Assembly: GCA_943138885.2 (NCBI GenBank)
Contig: OW964568.2
Coordinates: 22,093,338 to 22,157,337 of the forward strand
Length of the DNA: 64,000 nt
DNA from: Tholera decimalis
Lineage: Eukaryota > Arthropoda > Insecta > Lepidoptera > Noctuidae
Direction: 5' to 3'
This document shows, one piece after another, positions 31,721 through 45,703 of this stretch (position 1 is the stretch's first letter; every line of letters begins with the position of its first letter). The translations under genes were made by a program, and so were the position numbers. Under the pieces are notes generated by a model that saw nothing but the letters and a program-made list of their open reading frames with translations, was not told where the DNA came from and did no database searches.

Positions 31721-32500
31721 TCTACTATATAAAAATAAGTCGGGTTTTCCTTCCTGACGCTATAACTCCAGAACGCACGAACCGATTTCATTCATCTTGG
31801 TTTTGAAATGTTCGTGGAGGTCTAGGGAAGGTTTAAAAGATGAGAAAAATAAAAATAAAACCGGATAAACCGTCAAAACAACCCTTTTCTATTTCCTATA
31901 CAAACGTTTTCTAAATAAAATGGAGAGTAGGGTAGGGGTAGGGTTGGTGTAGGGTAGGGGTAGGGTAGGGGTAGGGTAGGCGTAGGGTAGGTGTAGGGTA
32001 GGGGTAGGGTTGGCGTAGGGTAGGGGTAGACACTGCCACTACCCTACCCCTACCCTACCCTCACCCTACCCCCACCCTACCCCTACGCTACCCCTAGCGT
32101 AGGGGTAGGGTGGGGGTAGGGTAAGGGTAGGGTAGGGGTAGGGTAGTGGCAGTGTAGGGGTAGGGTTGTGGTAGGGTAGGGGTAGGGTATGGGTAGGGTA
32201 GGGTTAGGGTAGGGGTAGGGTAGGGGTAGGGTAGGGGTAGGGTAGGGGTAGGGTAGGGTAGAGGTAGGGTAGGGGTAGGGTAGGGGTAGGGTAGGTGTAG
32301 GGTAGGGGTAGGGTATTGGTAGGGTAAGGTAGGGGTAGGGTATTGGTAGGGTAGGGTAGTGTAGGGTAGGGGTAGGATAGGGGTAGTGGTATCGGTTGGG
32401 TAGTGTAGGGTTTGGGTAGGGTAGGAGTAGGATAGGGGTAGTGGTATCGGTTGGGTAGAGGTAGGATACCACGCGAACGTAGTCGTGGCGGGTCAGCTAG
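31721..32500 (+). mobile_element. Helitron (780 bp) filled with a G-rich minisatellite
   Basis: Starts TCTACTATATAAAAATAAGT and GACGCTATAACTCCAGAACG, ends GTCGTGGCGGGTCAGCTAG, followed by T. Its 3' end matches that of the reverse-oriented Helitron at 16366, including the adjacent minisatellite. Non-autonomous. Confidence 0.85.
31925..32470 (+). repeat. GGGTAGGGGTA minisatellite with an inverted block
   Basis: Units mix GGGTA and GGGGTA (11-bp GGGTAGGGGTA dominant). The block 32036-32098 is in the opposite orientation (CCCTACCCCTA), so three segments alternate in direction. Four G-runs of three or more in every 20 bp give strong G-quadruplex potential. It is not the insect telomere repeat TTAGG. 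Confidence 0.9.
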
Positions 32501-33812
32501 TATGACATATATTTACGGAAGATAACGAAATGAGATATCGTTTATTGCGTTTAGAATGTTTGATGTGTAATGTGTTATAATGATATTATAGAAATGTATT
32601 ATTGCTTGAAAAATCTCGTTTGATATCAATTAAAAGTATGTGTTGTATTTATGAAATCGAAAAATATTATTGAGAACATTACTTCAATGAAAAAAATCTT
32701 AATCAATAAAATTGTCATCTTTATGATGCCACTCTTCGAACTAACAGTAACTTTTAGTTATAAAACACTGTAGATAGTAGCTGTAAATAAATACGCTTTT
32801 TTGCTCGACTTGGCGGGGGCACTGCCGTGCCCCCAGATAGTTTAGTTTGACGCATACATAATTGCCGCTAAATCAATTTTTTTTAAACAAAAATAAGCAC
32901 AAAAGAAATCAATATGGGTATTTTTTTCCTCACGGATAGCAACATTGAATTGTGATAAGTTAGGTTATTAGAATTTTTGTTTGATGGTCGATTTACTTAA
33001 ATATAATGTATAAAATGTAAGTATTTACTTGTGAAATGTAATTTGATTACACGTTTTTTGTTTTCCTGAAGGACTATGACATCCCTTTACGCTACAAACG
33101 GTCGTTTTAAATTATTTACTCGCGAGCTCTGTTCGGCAGAATGTGACCTTGAGTACTGACGGCTCGTCGAGCAAAGTTAGCCAAAAATGGCTAAGTTTTA
33201 GTTGCCTCACTTTTTGCACTCGTACTATCCTTCTATGCGTTGTTGTTCTAAGCATATTGCATAGCGTTTTGGGGTGGTGCAGCAAAAACAATTTTACTCC
33301 CATTAGAACGTGCTCAAAGAGCAATTCTGAAGGTTGCTACCTTTCGCCCATTTAGATTTCCGACGCATCAGCTCTACGCAGCATGGAAGGTGCTTACAGT
33401 ACGGCAATTATTTATTTTAAACACAGTACTACTCCAACACACTACACTTCCTTTTGACCCTGTTCCTTCTGACAAGAGAAGGAAGGACATGGTTTGCATA
33501 AAGCCCCAAACTAGGCATGCATTTGCCTATAGTTTTTATTTGTTCTTGGGACCTTTTCTATATAATAAGCTCAACAAGATACTATGTTTCTATAGTGTAA
33601 GCTATAACAAATGTAATAAATTGCTATTTGAATATTTAAAGACACTACATTACACAGACACAGAACAACTTCTAGAAATTTTGGCATGATGATATTTAAT
33701 CCCCTCCTAAGTGTTTACTTTTGTATCGTTACATAGGCTTAGTTTTAGATATTAATGTATCATTAAGCTTTTTCTCGTAATTCTTAAAATATACTTTATT
33801 TTATATAGTTTA

Positions 33813-34280
33813 CTAGTATTTGCGTGTTGCGCGAGGTGCAAGCACCTCGCGTGCTCGTGAAAAAAAAAAAAAAAAGGGGGGGGCGGTGATGGGGGTGTTG
33901 CACAATTATTTCGACTAAAGCATTGCCCCTCTCTCAAAAAAGGCGGGGTTATTGTTGCAAAAGTATTTTGACTAAAGCATTGCCCCTCTAAATGAATCTG
34001 AAAAAAAATGTTCCAAGTCTCTTAATTTCCGAGATCCGCCTAAAAGGGGTCAGAAGGGGGGTGGGAGGGGGGCGACTTTGATAAATGGTTTTTACTTTAC
34101 CGAGCCTCCTCTATACGAATCCGTAAAAAAAAAAATATGGGTCTCGTAGTTTCCGAGATACGATAGGGAGGGGGGAGAAGGGGGGTGAAAACGGGAGGTT
34201 TGGCACTTTTCCCGTAGGTTTGAGAGTTACTTGAGTGAGTGAGTGAGTGAGTCAGTCAGTCAGTGGTAATTTAGCTTTAT
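33813..34280 (-). repeat. Inverted first unit, head-to-head junction
   Basis: This unit is the reverse of all later ones: it starts with CTAGTATTTGCGTGTTGCG and ends at the centre of the palindrome TTAGCTTTATATAAAGCTAA (34271-34290). The array therefore has 3' Helitron ends at both outer borders, each abutting an A/T host step. Confidence 0.85.
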
Positions 34281-36100
34281 ATAAAGCTAAATTACCACTG
34301 ACTGACTCACTCACTCACTCATTGACATAATTGTTCTCCCAGATGGGGGATGGGGAGGTGGGTATATTTTGACAGATTCGTAAACAAGTAACTCTCAAAC
34401 CTACGGGAAAAGTGCCAAACCTCCCGTTTTCACCCCCCTTCTCCCCCCTCCCTATCGTATCTCGGAAACTACGAGACCCGTATTTTTTTTTTTACGGATT
34501 CCTATAGAGGAGGCTCGGTAAAGTAAAAACCATTTTTCAAAGTCGCCCCCCTTGCCCCCCTTCTCACCCCCTTTAGGCGGATCTCGGAAATTAAGAGACT
34601 TGGAACATTTTTTTTTTTCAGATTCATTTAGAGGGGCAATGCTTTAGTCAAAATACTTCTGCAACACCCCCCCCCCCCATTTTTTTTTTCACAAGCACGC
34701 GAGGTGCTTACAGCTCGCGCACCACGCAAATACTAAACCCCCCCCCATCGCCCCCATCGCCCCCATCACCCCCCCCCCCTTTTTTTTTTTCACAAGCACG
34801 CGAGGTGCTGGCACCTCGCGCAACACAAAAATACTAGTTATTTTATAAAGCTAAATTATATTATATAAAGCTAAATTACCACTGACTCACTCACTGACTC
34901 ATTGACATAATTGTTCTCCCAGATGGTGGATGGGAAGGTGGGTATATTTTGACAGATTTGTAAACAAGTAACTCTCAAACCTACGGGAATAGTGCCAAAC
35001 CTCCCCTTTTCTCCCCCCTTCTCCCCCCCCCCCCCCCCATCGTATCTCGGAAACTACGAGACCCGTATTTTTTTTTTTACGGATTCATATAGAGGAGGCT
35101 CGGTAAAGTAAAAACCATTTTTCAGTCGCCCCCCCGCCCCCCTTTTCACCACCTTTAGGCGGATCTCGGAAATTAAGAGACTTGGAACATTTTTTTTTTT
35201 CAGATTCATTTAGAGGGGCAATGCTTTAGTCGAAATACTTGTTCAACCCCCCCCCATCTCCCCACCCCTTTTGTTTTTTGTGTTTTTTCATAAGCACGCA
35301 ACTACTAAATACTAAACCCCCCTTTTCCCCCATCACACCCCCCCCCTTTTTTTTTTTCACAAGCACGCGAGGTGCTTGCACCTCGCGCAACACGCAAATA
35401 CTAAACCCCCCATTTTTTTATTTATTTATCACAAGCACGCGAGGTGCTTGCACCTCGCGCAACACGCAAATACCAATTTCTTTTTTCACGAGCACGCGAG
35501 GTGCTTGCACCTCGCGCAACACGCAAATACTAAACCAACCCCATCTCCCCCCATCACCCCCCCCCTTTTTTTTTTTTTTGTCACAAGCACGCGAGGTGCT
35601 TGCACCTAGCGCAACACGCAAATACTAGTTATTATACTATATAAAGCTAAATTACCACTCACTGACTCACTGACATAATTGTTCTCCCAGATGGTGGATG
35701 GGGAGGTGGGTATATTTTGACAGATTCGTAAACAAGTAACTCTGAAACCTACGGGAAAAGTGCCAAACCTCCCCTTTTCCCCCCCCTTCTCCCCCCTCCC
35801 TATCGTATCTCGGAAACTACGAGACCCGTATTTTTTTCTTTTACGGATTCGTATAGAGGAGGCTCGGTAAAGTAAAAACCATTTTTCAAAGTCCCCCCCC
35901 CCGCCCTCCTTCTACCCCCTTTAGGCGGATCTCGGAATCTAAGAGACTTGGAACATTTTTTTTTTCAGATTCATTTAGAGGGGCAATGCTTTAGTCGAAA
36001 TACTTGTGCAACCCCCCCCCATCACCCCCCCCCCTCTTTTTTTTTTTTTTTTTTTTCACTAGCTCGCGAGGTGCTCGCACCTCGCGCAACACGCAAATAC

Positions 36101-36328
36101 TTGATTTAGAGGGGCAATGCTTTAGTTTTTTTCACAAGCACGCGAGGTGCTTGCACCTCGCGCAACACGCAAATACTTGATTTAGAGGGGCAATGCTTTA
36201 GTTTTTTTCACAAGCACGCGAGGTGCTTGCACCTCGCGCAACACGCAACTACTTGATTTAGAGGGGCAATGCTTTAGTTTTTTTCACAAGCACGCGAGGT
36301 GCTTGCACCTCGCGCAACACGCAAATAC
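36101..36328 (+). repeat. 76-bp sub-satellite of Helitron 3' ends (three copies)
   Basis: Units start at 36101, 36177 and 36253: TTGATTTAGAGGGGCAATGC, a T run, CACAAGCACGCGAGG and the rest of the hairpin. It shows 3' ends amplifying without the rest of the unit. Similar single or double copies occur at 38040, 39427, 39586, 40709, 43782, 45073, 46154 and 48321. Confidence 0.85.
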
Positions 36329-39300
36329 TAGTTATACTATATAAAGCTAAATTACCACTCACTCACTGACTGACTCACTGACATAATTGTTCTCCCAGAT
36401 GGTGGATGGGGAGGTGGGTATATTTTGACAGATTCGTAAACAAGTAACTCTCAAACCTACGGGAAAAGTGCCAAACCTCCCCTTTTCACCCCCCTTCTCC
36501 CCCCTCTCTATCGTATCTCGGAAACTACGAGACCTGTATTTTTTGTTTTTTACGGATTCGTATAGAGGAGGCTCGGTAAAGTAAAAACCAATTTTCAAAG
36601 TCCCCCCCCCGCCCCCCTTCTCCCCCCCTTTAGGCGGATCTCGGAATCTAAGAGACTTGGAACATTTTTTTTTCAGATTCATTTAGAGGGGCAATGCTTT
36701 AGTCGAAATACTTGTGCAACCCCCCCCCCCATCACCCCCCCCCTCTTTTTTTTTTTTCACAAGCACGCGAGGTGCTTGCACCTCACGCAACACGCAAATA
36801 CTAAACCCCCCCATCAATCCCCCCCATTTTTTTTTTCACAAGCACGCGAGGTGCTTGCACCTCGCGCAACACGCAAATACTAGTTATTATACTATATAAA
36901 GCTAAATTACCACTGACTGACTGACTGACTGACTCACTCATTGACATAATTGTTCTCCCAGATGGTGGATGGGGAGGTGGGTATATTTTGACAGATTCGT
37001 AAACAAGTAACTCTCAAACCTACGGGAAAAGTGCCAAACCTCCCCTTTTCCCCCCCTTCTCCCCCCCCCCCTATCGTATCTCAAAAACTACGAGACCCGT
37101 ATTTTTTTTTTCTTACGGATTCGTGTAGAGGAGGCTCGGTAAAGTAAAACCCATTTTTCAAAATCCCCCACCCCCCCGCCCCCCTTCTCCCCCCCTTTAG
37201 GCGGATCTCGGAATCTAAGAGACTTGGAACATTTTTTTTTTCAGATTCATTTAGAGGGGCAATGCTTTAGTCGAAATAATTGTGCAACCCCCCCCCCATT
37301 CCCCCCCCCTTTTTTTTTTTTTTTTTTTCAGAAGCACGCGAGGTGCTTGCACCTCGCGCAACACGCAAATACTAAACCCCCCCCCATAACCACCGCCCCC
37401 CCCACTTTTTTTTTTTTCACAAGCACGCGAGGTGCTTGCACCTCGCGCAACACGCAAATACTAAACCCCCCCCCATCTCCCCCCATAACCCGTCCACTTT
37501 TTTTTTTTATTTATCACATGCACGCGAGGTGCTTGCACCTCGCGCAACACGCAAATACTAGTTATACTATATAAAGCTAAATTACCACTGACTGACTGAC
37601 TGACTGACTCACTCATTGACATAATTGTTCTCCCAGATGGTGGATGGGAAGGTGGGTATATTTTGACAGATTCGTAAACAAGTAACTCTCAAACCTACGG
37701 GAAAAGTGCCAAACCTCCCCTTTTCCCCCCCCTTCTCCCCCCCCCTATCGTATCTCGGAAACTACGAGACCCGTATTTTTTTCTTTTTACGGATTCGTAT
37801 AGAGGAGGCTCGGTAAAGTAAAAACCATTTTTCAAAGTCCCCCCCCCGCCCCCCTTCTCCCCCCCTTTAGGCGGATCTCGGAATCTAAGAGACTTGGAAC
37901 ATTTTTTTTTTCAGATTCATTTAGAGGGGCAATGCTTTAGTCAAAATACTTCTGCAACCCCCCCCATCACCCCTCCCTTTTTTTTTTTTTATTTCACAAG
38001 CACGCGAGGTGCTTGCACCTCGCGCAACACGCAAATACTTGATTTAGAGGGGCAATGCTTTAGTTTTTTTCACAAGCACGCGAGGTGCTTGCACCTCGCG
38101 CAACACGCAAATACTAAACCCCCCCATCTCCCGCCATCACCCCCCCCCATTTTTTTTTTCTCAAGCACGCGAGGTGCTTGCACCTCGCGCAACACGCAAA
38201 TACTAGTTATACTATATAAAGCTAAATTACCACTGACTGACTGACTGACTCATTGACATAATTGTTCTCCCAGATGGTGGATGGGGAGGTGGGTATATTT
38301 TGACAGATTCGTAAACAAGTAACTCTCAAACCTACGGGAAAAGTGCCAAACCTCCCCATTTCCCCCCCCTTCTCCCCCCCCCCTATCGTATCTCGGAAAC
38401 TACGAGACCCGTATTTTTTTCTTTTTACGGATTCGTATAGAGGAGGATCGGTAAAGTAAAAACCATTTTTCAAAGTCCCCCCCCCCACCCCCCTTCTCCC
38501 CCGCTTTAGGCGGATCTCGGAATCTAAGAGACTTGGAACATTTTTTTTTTCAGATTCAGTTAGAGGGGCGATGCTTTAGTCGAAATAATTGTGCAACCCC
38601 CCCCCCATTTCCCCCCCCCCCCTTTTTTTTTTTTTTCACAAGCACGCGATCTGCTTGCACCTCGCGCAACACGCAAATACTAAAGCCCCCCCCATCACCC
38701 ACCCCCAATGTTTTTTTTTTTTCACAAGCACGCGAGGTGCTTGCACCTCGCGCAACACGCAAATACTAAACCCCCCCATCACCCCCCCTTTTTTTTCACA
38801 CCCCATCTCCCCCCCCCCCTTTTTTTTTTTTTTCACAAGCACGCGAGGTGCTTGCACCTCGCGCAACACGCAAATACTATATAAAGCTAGATTACCACTG
38901 ACTGACTGACTCACTCACTCACTCACTCATTGACATAATTGTTCTCCCAGATGGTGGATGGGGAGGTGGGTATATTTTGACAGATTCGTAAACAAGTAAC
39001 TCTCAAACCTACGGGAAAAGTGCCAAACCTCCCCTTTTCCCCCCCCCCTATCGTATCTCGGAAACTACGAGACCCGTATTTTTTTCTTTTTACGGATTCG
39101 TATAGAGGAGGCTCGGTAAAGTAAAAACCATTTTTCAAAGTTTCCCCCCCCCGCCCCCCTTCTCCCCCCCTTTAGGCGGATCTCGGAATCTAAGAGACTT
39201 GGAACATTTTTTTTTTTAGATTCATTTAGAGGGGCAATGCTTTAGTCGAAATAATTGTGCAACCCCCCACCCAATTTCCCCCCCCTTTTTTTTTTTTTGT

Positions 39301-42300
39301 TCACAAGCACGCGAGGTGCTTGCACCTCGCGCAACACGCAAATACTAAACTCCCCCCCATCTCCCCCCCACTTATTTTTTTTCAAAAGCACGCGAGGTGC
39401 TTGCACCTCGCGCAACACGCAAATACTTGATTTAGAGGGGCAATGCTTTAGTTTTCTTCACGAGCACGCGAGGTGCTTGCACCTCGCGCAACACGCAAAT
39501 ACTTAACCCCCCCCATCACCCCCCCCAATTTTTTTTTTTCACAAGCACGCGAGGTGCTTGCACCTCGCGCAACACGCAAATACTTGATTTAGAGGGGCAA
39601 TGCTTTAGTTTTTTTCACAAGCACGCGAGGTGCTTGCACCTCACGCAACACGCAAATACTAGTTATATTATATAAAGCTAAATTACCACTCACTCACTCA
39701 CTCACTCATTGACATAATTGTTCTCCCAGATGGTGGATGGGGAGGTGGGTATATTTTGACAGATTCGTAAACAAGTAACTCTCAAACCTACGGGAAAAGT
39801 GCCAAACCTCCCCTTTTCACCACCCTTCACCCCCCTCCCTATCGTATCTCGGAAACTACGAGACCCGTATTTTTTGTTTTTTACGGATTCGTATAGAGGA
39901 GGCTCGGTAAAGTAAAAACCATTTTTCAAAGTCCCCCCCCCCGCCCCCCTTCTCCCCCCCTTTAGGCGGATCTCGGAATCTAAGAGACTTGGAACATTTT
40001 TTTTTTCAGATTCATTTAGAGGGGCAATGCTTTAGTCGAAATACTTGTGCAACCCCCCCCCATCACCCCCCCTCTTTTTTTTTTTTTTTTTTCACAAGCA
40101 TGCGAGGTGCTTGCACCTCGCGCAACACGCAAATACTAGTTATTATACTATATAAAGCTAGATTACCACTCACTCACTCACTGACTCATTGACATAAGTG
40201 TTCTCCCAGATGGTGGATGGGGAGGTGGGTATATTTTGACAGATTCGTAAACAAGTAACTCTCAAACCTACGGGAAAAGTGCCAAACCTCCCCTTTTCAC
40301 CCCCCTTCTCCCCCCTCCCTATCGTATCTCGGAAACTACGAGACCCGTATTTTTTGTTTTTTACGGATTCGTATAGAGGAGGCTCGGTAAAGTAAAAACC
40401 ATTTTTCAAAGTCCCCCCCCCCCGCCCCCCTTCTCCCCCCCTTTAGGCGGATCTCGGAATCTAAGAGACTTGGAACATTTTTTTTTTCAGATTCATTTAG
40501 AGGGGCAATGCTTTAGTCGAAATACTTGTGCAACCCCCCCCCATCTCCCCCCCCCCCTTTTTTTTTTTTTTTTTCACAAGCACGCGAGGTGCTTGCACCT
40601 CGCGCAACACGCAAATACTAAACCCCCCATCTCCCCCCATCCCCCCGTTCTTTTTATTTTTTTTCACAAGCACGCGAGGTGCTTGCACCTCGCGCAACAC
40701 GCAAATACTTGATTTAGAGGGGTAATGCTTTAGTTTTTTTCACAAGCTCGCGAGGTGCTTGCACCTCGCGCAACACGCAAATACCAATTTCTTTTTTCAC
40801 GAGCACGCGAGGTGCTTGCACCTCGCGCAACACGCAAATACTAAACCAACCCCATCTCCCCCCATCACCCCCCCCATTTTTTTCTCCCAGATGGTGGATG
40901 GGGAGGTGGGTATATTTTGACAGATTCGTAAACAAGTAACTCTCAAACCTACGGGAAAAGTGCCAAACCTCCCCTTTTCCCCCCCTTCTCCCCCCTCCCT
41001 ATCGTATCGCGGAAACTACGAGACCCGTATTTTTTTTTTACGGATTCGTATAGAGGAGGCTCGGTAAAGTAAAAACCACTTATCAAAGTCGCCCCCCCCC
41101 ACATTCTTCTCACCCCCTTTAGGCGGATCTCATGTTTTTTTCAGATTAATTTAGAGGGGCAATGCTTTAGTCAAAATACTTCTGCAAGCCCCCCCCCCCC
41201 CATAACTCCCGCATTTTTTTTTTCTTAAGCAATTACTAAACCCCCCCATCTCCCCCCATCACCCCCCCAACTTTTTTTTTTGTTTTTTTCACAAGCATGC
41301 GAGGTGCTTGCACCTCGCGCAACACGCAAATACTAGTTATTATACTATATAAAGCTAGATTACCACTCACTCACTGACATAATTGTTCTCCCAGATGGTG
41401 GATGGGGAGGTGGGTATATTTTGACAGATTCGTAAACAAGTAACTCTCAAACCTACGGGAAAAGTGCCAAACCTCCCCTTTTCGCCCCCCTTCTCCCCCC
41501 TCCCTATCGTATCTCGGAAACTACGAGACCCGTATTTTTTTTTTTTACGGATTCGTATATAGGAGGCTCGGTAAAGTAAAAACCATTTTTCAAAGTCGGC
41601 CCCCTTGCCCCCCTTCTCACCCCCTTTAGGCGGATCTCGGAAATTAAGAGACTTGGAACATTTTTTTTTTCAGATTCATTTAGAGGGGCAATGCTTTAGT
41701 CAAAATACTTCTGCAACCCCCCCCCCCCCCTCATCACCTCCCCACGCCCTTTTTTTTTTTCACAAGCACGCGAGGTGCTTGCACCTCGCGCGACACGCAA
41801 ATACTAAAGCCCCCCATCTCCCCCCATCAACCACCCCCTTTTTTTTTTTTTTCACAAGCACGCGAGGTGCTTGCACCTCGCGCAACACGCAAATACTAGT
41901 TATTATATTATATTATATAAAGCTAGATTACCACTCACTCACTGACATAATTGTTCTCCCAGATGGTGGATGGGGAGGTGGGTATATTTTGACAGATTCG
42001 TAAACAAGTAACTCTCAAACCTACGGGAAAAGTGCCAAACCTCCCCTTTTCCCCCCTCCCTATCGTATCTCGGAAACTACGAGACCCGTATTTTTTGTTT
42101 TTTACGGATTCGTATAGAGGAGGCTCGGTAAAGTAAAAACCATTTTTCAAAGTCCCCCCCCCGCCCCACTTCTCCCCCCCTTTAGGCGGATCTCGGAATC
42201 TAAGAGACTTGGAACATTTTTTTTTTCAGATTCATTTAGAGGGGCAATGCTTTAGTCGAAATACTTGTGCAACCCCCCCCCCATCACCCCCCCTCTTTTT

Positions 42301-43865
42301 TTTTTTTTTTTTCACAAGCTCGCGAGGTGCTTGCACCTCGCGCAACACGCAAATACCAATTTCTTTTTTCACAAGCACGCGAGGTGCTTGCACCTCGCGC
42401 AACACGCAAATACTTTTTTATTTTCACAAGCACGCGAGGTGCTTGTACCTCGCGCAACACGCAAATACTTTTTTTTTTCACAAGCACGCGAGGTGCTTGC
42501 ACCTCGCGCAACACGCAAATACTAGTTATACTATATAAAGCTAAATTACCACTCACTCACTCACTGACTCATTGACATAAGTGTTCTCCCAGATGGTGGA
42601 TGGGGAGGTGGGTATATTTTGACAGATTCGTAAACAAGTAACTCTCAAACCTACGGGAAAAGTGCCAAACCTCCCCTTTTCACCCCCCTTCACCCCCCTC
42701 TCTTTTTTTTTTTTTTTTTGTCACAAGCTCGCGAGGTGCTTGCACCTCGCGCAACACAAAAATACTAAACCCCCCCATCTCCCCCATCACACCCCCCCCT
42801 TTTTTTTTTTCACAAGCACGCGAGGTGCTTGCACCTCGCGCAACACGCAAATACTAAACCCCCCATTTTTTTATTTATTTATCACAAGCACGCGAGGTGC
42901 TTGCACCTCGCGCAACACGCAAATACTAAACCCCCCCATCACCCACCCCCTTTTTTTTTTTTTTTTTTCACAAGCACGCGAGGTGCTTGCACCTCGCGCA
43001 ACACAAAAATACTAAACCCCCCCATCTCCCCCATCACACCCCCCCCTTTTTTTTTTTCACAAGCACGCGAGGTGCTTGCACCTCGCGCAACACGCAAATA
43101 CTAAACCCCCCATTTTTTTATTTATTTATCACAAGCACGCGAGGTGCTTGCACCTCGCGCAACACGCAAATACCAATTTCTTTTTTCACGAGCACGCGAG
43201 GTGCTTGCACCTCGCGCAACACGCAAATACTAAACCAACCCCATCTCCCCCCATCACCGCCCCCCTTTTTTTTTTTTTGTCACAAGCACGCGAGGTGCTT
43301 GCACCTCGCGCAACACGCAAATACTAGTTATTATATTATATAAAGCTAGATTACCACTCACTGACTCACTCATTGACATAATTGTTCTCCCAGATGGTGG
43401 ATGGGGAGGTGGGTATATTTTGACAGATTCGTAAACAAGTAACTCTCAAACCTACGGGAAAAGTGCCAAACCTCCCCTTTTCCCCCCCTCTATCGTATCT
43501 CGGAAACTACGAGACCCGTATTTTTTTCTTTTTACGGATTCGTATAGAGGAGGCTCGGTAAAGTAAAAACCATTTTTCAAAGTCCCCCCCCCCCGCCCCC
43601 CTTCTCCCCCCCTTTAGGCGGATCTCGGAATCTAAGAGACTTGGAACATTTTTTTTTTCAGATTCATTTAGAGGGGCAATGCTTTAGTCGAAATACTTCT
43701 GCAACCCCCCCCCATTCCCCCCCCCCCTTTTTTTTTTCACAAGCACGCGAGGTGCTTGCACCTCGCGCAACACGCAAATACTTGATTTAGAGGGGCAATG
43801 CTTTAGTTTTTTTCACAAGCACGCGAGGTGCTTGCACCTCGCGCAACACGCAAATACTAGTTATA

Positions 43866-45703
43866 CTATATAAAGCTAAATTACCACTCACTCACTGACT
43901 GACTCACTGACATAATTGTTCTCCCAGATGGTGGATGGGGAGGTGGGTATATTTTGACAGATTCGTAAACAAGTAACTCTCAAACCTACGGGAAAAGTGC
44001 CAAACCTCCCCTTTTCACCCCCCTTCACCCCCCTCCCTATCGTATCTCGGAAACTACGAGACCCGTATTTTTTGTTTTTTACGGATTCGTATAGAGGAGG
44101 CTCGGTAAAGTAAAAACCATTTTTCAAAGTCCCCCCCCCCCCGCCCCCCTTCTCCCCCCCTTTAGGCGGATCTCGGAATCTAAGAGACTTGGAACATTTT
44201 TTTTTTCAGATTCATTTAGAGGGGCAATGCTTTAGTCGAAATACTTGTGCAACCCCCCCCCCATCACCCCCCCTCTTTTTTTTTTTTTTTTTCACAAGCT
44301 CGCGAGGTGCTTGCACCTCGCGCAACACGCAAATACCAATTTCTTTTTTCACAAGCACGCGAGGTGCTTGCACCTCGCGCAACACGCAAATACTTTTTTA
44401 TTTTCACAAGCACGCGAGGTGCTTGTACCTCGCGCAACACGCAAATACTTTTTTTTTTCACAAGCACGCGAGGTGCTTGCACCTCGCGCAACACGCAAAT
44501 ACTAGTTATACTATATAAAGCTAAATTACCACTCACTCACTCACTGACTCATTGACATAAGTGTTCTCCCAGATGGTGGATGGGGAGGTGGGTATATTTT
44601 GACAGATTCGTAAACAAGTAACTCTCAAACCTACGGGAAAAGTGCCAAACCTCCCCTTTTCACCCCCCTTCTCCCCCCTCCCTATCGTATCTCGGAAACT
44701 ACGAGACCCGTATTTTTTGTTTTTTACGGATTCGTATAGAGGAGGCTCGGTAAAGTAAAAACCATTTTTCAAAGTCCCCCCCCCCCCGCCCCCCTTCTCC
44801 CCCCCTTTAGGCGGATCTCAGAATCTAAGAGACTTGGAACATTTTTTTTTTCAGATTCATTTAGAGGGGCAATGCTTTAGTCGAAATACTTGTGCAACCC
44901 GCCCCCATCTCCCCCCCCCCCTTTTTTTTTTTTTTTTTCACAAGCACGCGAGGTGCTTGCACCTCGCGCAACACGCAAATACTAAACCCCCCATCTCCCC
45001 CCATCCCCCCCTTCTTTTTATTTTTTTTCACAAGCACGCGAGGTGCTTGCACCTCGCGCAACACGCAAATACTTGATTTAGAGGGGCAATGCTTTAGTTT
45101 TTTTCACAAGCTCGCGAGGTGCTTGCACCTCGCGCAACACGCAAATACCAATTTCTTTTTTCACGAGCACGCGAGGTGCTTGCACCTCGCGCAACACGCA
45201 AATACTAAACCAACCCCATCTCCCCCCATCACCCCCCCCATTTTTTTCTCCCAGATGGTGGATGGGGAGGTGGGTATATTTTGACAGATTCGTAAACAAG
45301 TAACTCTCAAACCTACGGGAAAAGTGCCAAACCTCCCCTTTTCCCCCCCTTCTCCCCCCTCCCTATCGTATCTCGGAAACTACGAGACCCGTATTTTTTT
45401 TTTACGGATTCGTATAGAGGAGGCTCGGTAAAGTAAAAACCACTTATCAAAGTCGCCCCCCCCCCACATTCTTCTCACCCCCTTTAGGCGGATCTCATGT
45501 TTTTTTCAGATTAATTTAGAGGGGCAATGCTTTAGTCAAAATACTTCTGCAAGCCCGCCCCCCCATAACTCCCGCATTTTTTTTTTCTTAAGCAAATACT
45601 AAACCCCCCCATCTCCCCCCATCACCCCCCCAACTTTTTTTTTTGTTTTTTTCACAAGCATGCGAGGTGCTTGCACCTCGCGCAACACGCAAATACTAGT
45701 TAT
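43866..45703 (+). repeat. Higher-order module, copy 1
   Basis: Two neighbouring units that recur together at 47115-48938, offset by about 3,247 bp. The shared features include the four hairpins 44302-44487 and a unit that lost its 5' end (CCATTTTTTTCTCCCAGATG, near 45240). Confidence 0.75.

Larger units (their letters stand above)
31446..33252. mobile_element. Non-autonomous element with 8-bp duplication (hAT/P type)
   Basis: Terminal inverted repeats of 23 bp with one mismatch, beginning CTTAGAACATCAACGCATAG. Flanked by a perfect 8-bp duplication CATATTGC (31438-31445, 33253-33260) that interrupts the LINE frame. No transposase frame is visible. A 780-bp Helitron sits inside. Confidence 0.8.
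31290..33690 (+). pseudogene. jockey/CR1-like LINE 3' part, split by insertion
   Basis: Before the break: YLGVTID, KNLRNVADFKLIKQVYLALC and QSILTYC (31300-31445). After it: AYCIAFWGGAAKTILLPLER, AQRAILKVATFRPFRF, and a C-terminus ending LHYTDTEQLLEILA (33253-33689). These are the post-catalytic reverse-transcriptase and tail regions of jockey/CR1-type elements. It is 5' truncated and carries frameshifts. The insertion at 31446-33252 duplicated the codons of TYC. Confidence 0.8.

Noticed and set aside
31925..32470. Interstitial telomere repeat
   Set aside because: The unit is GGGTAGGGGTA, not TTAGG, and it sits within Helitron ends.
32083..32472. Frame rich in YPYPTPTLP repeats
   Set aside because: Translation of the GGGTAGGGGTA minisatellite in a Helitron.
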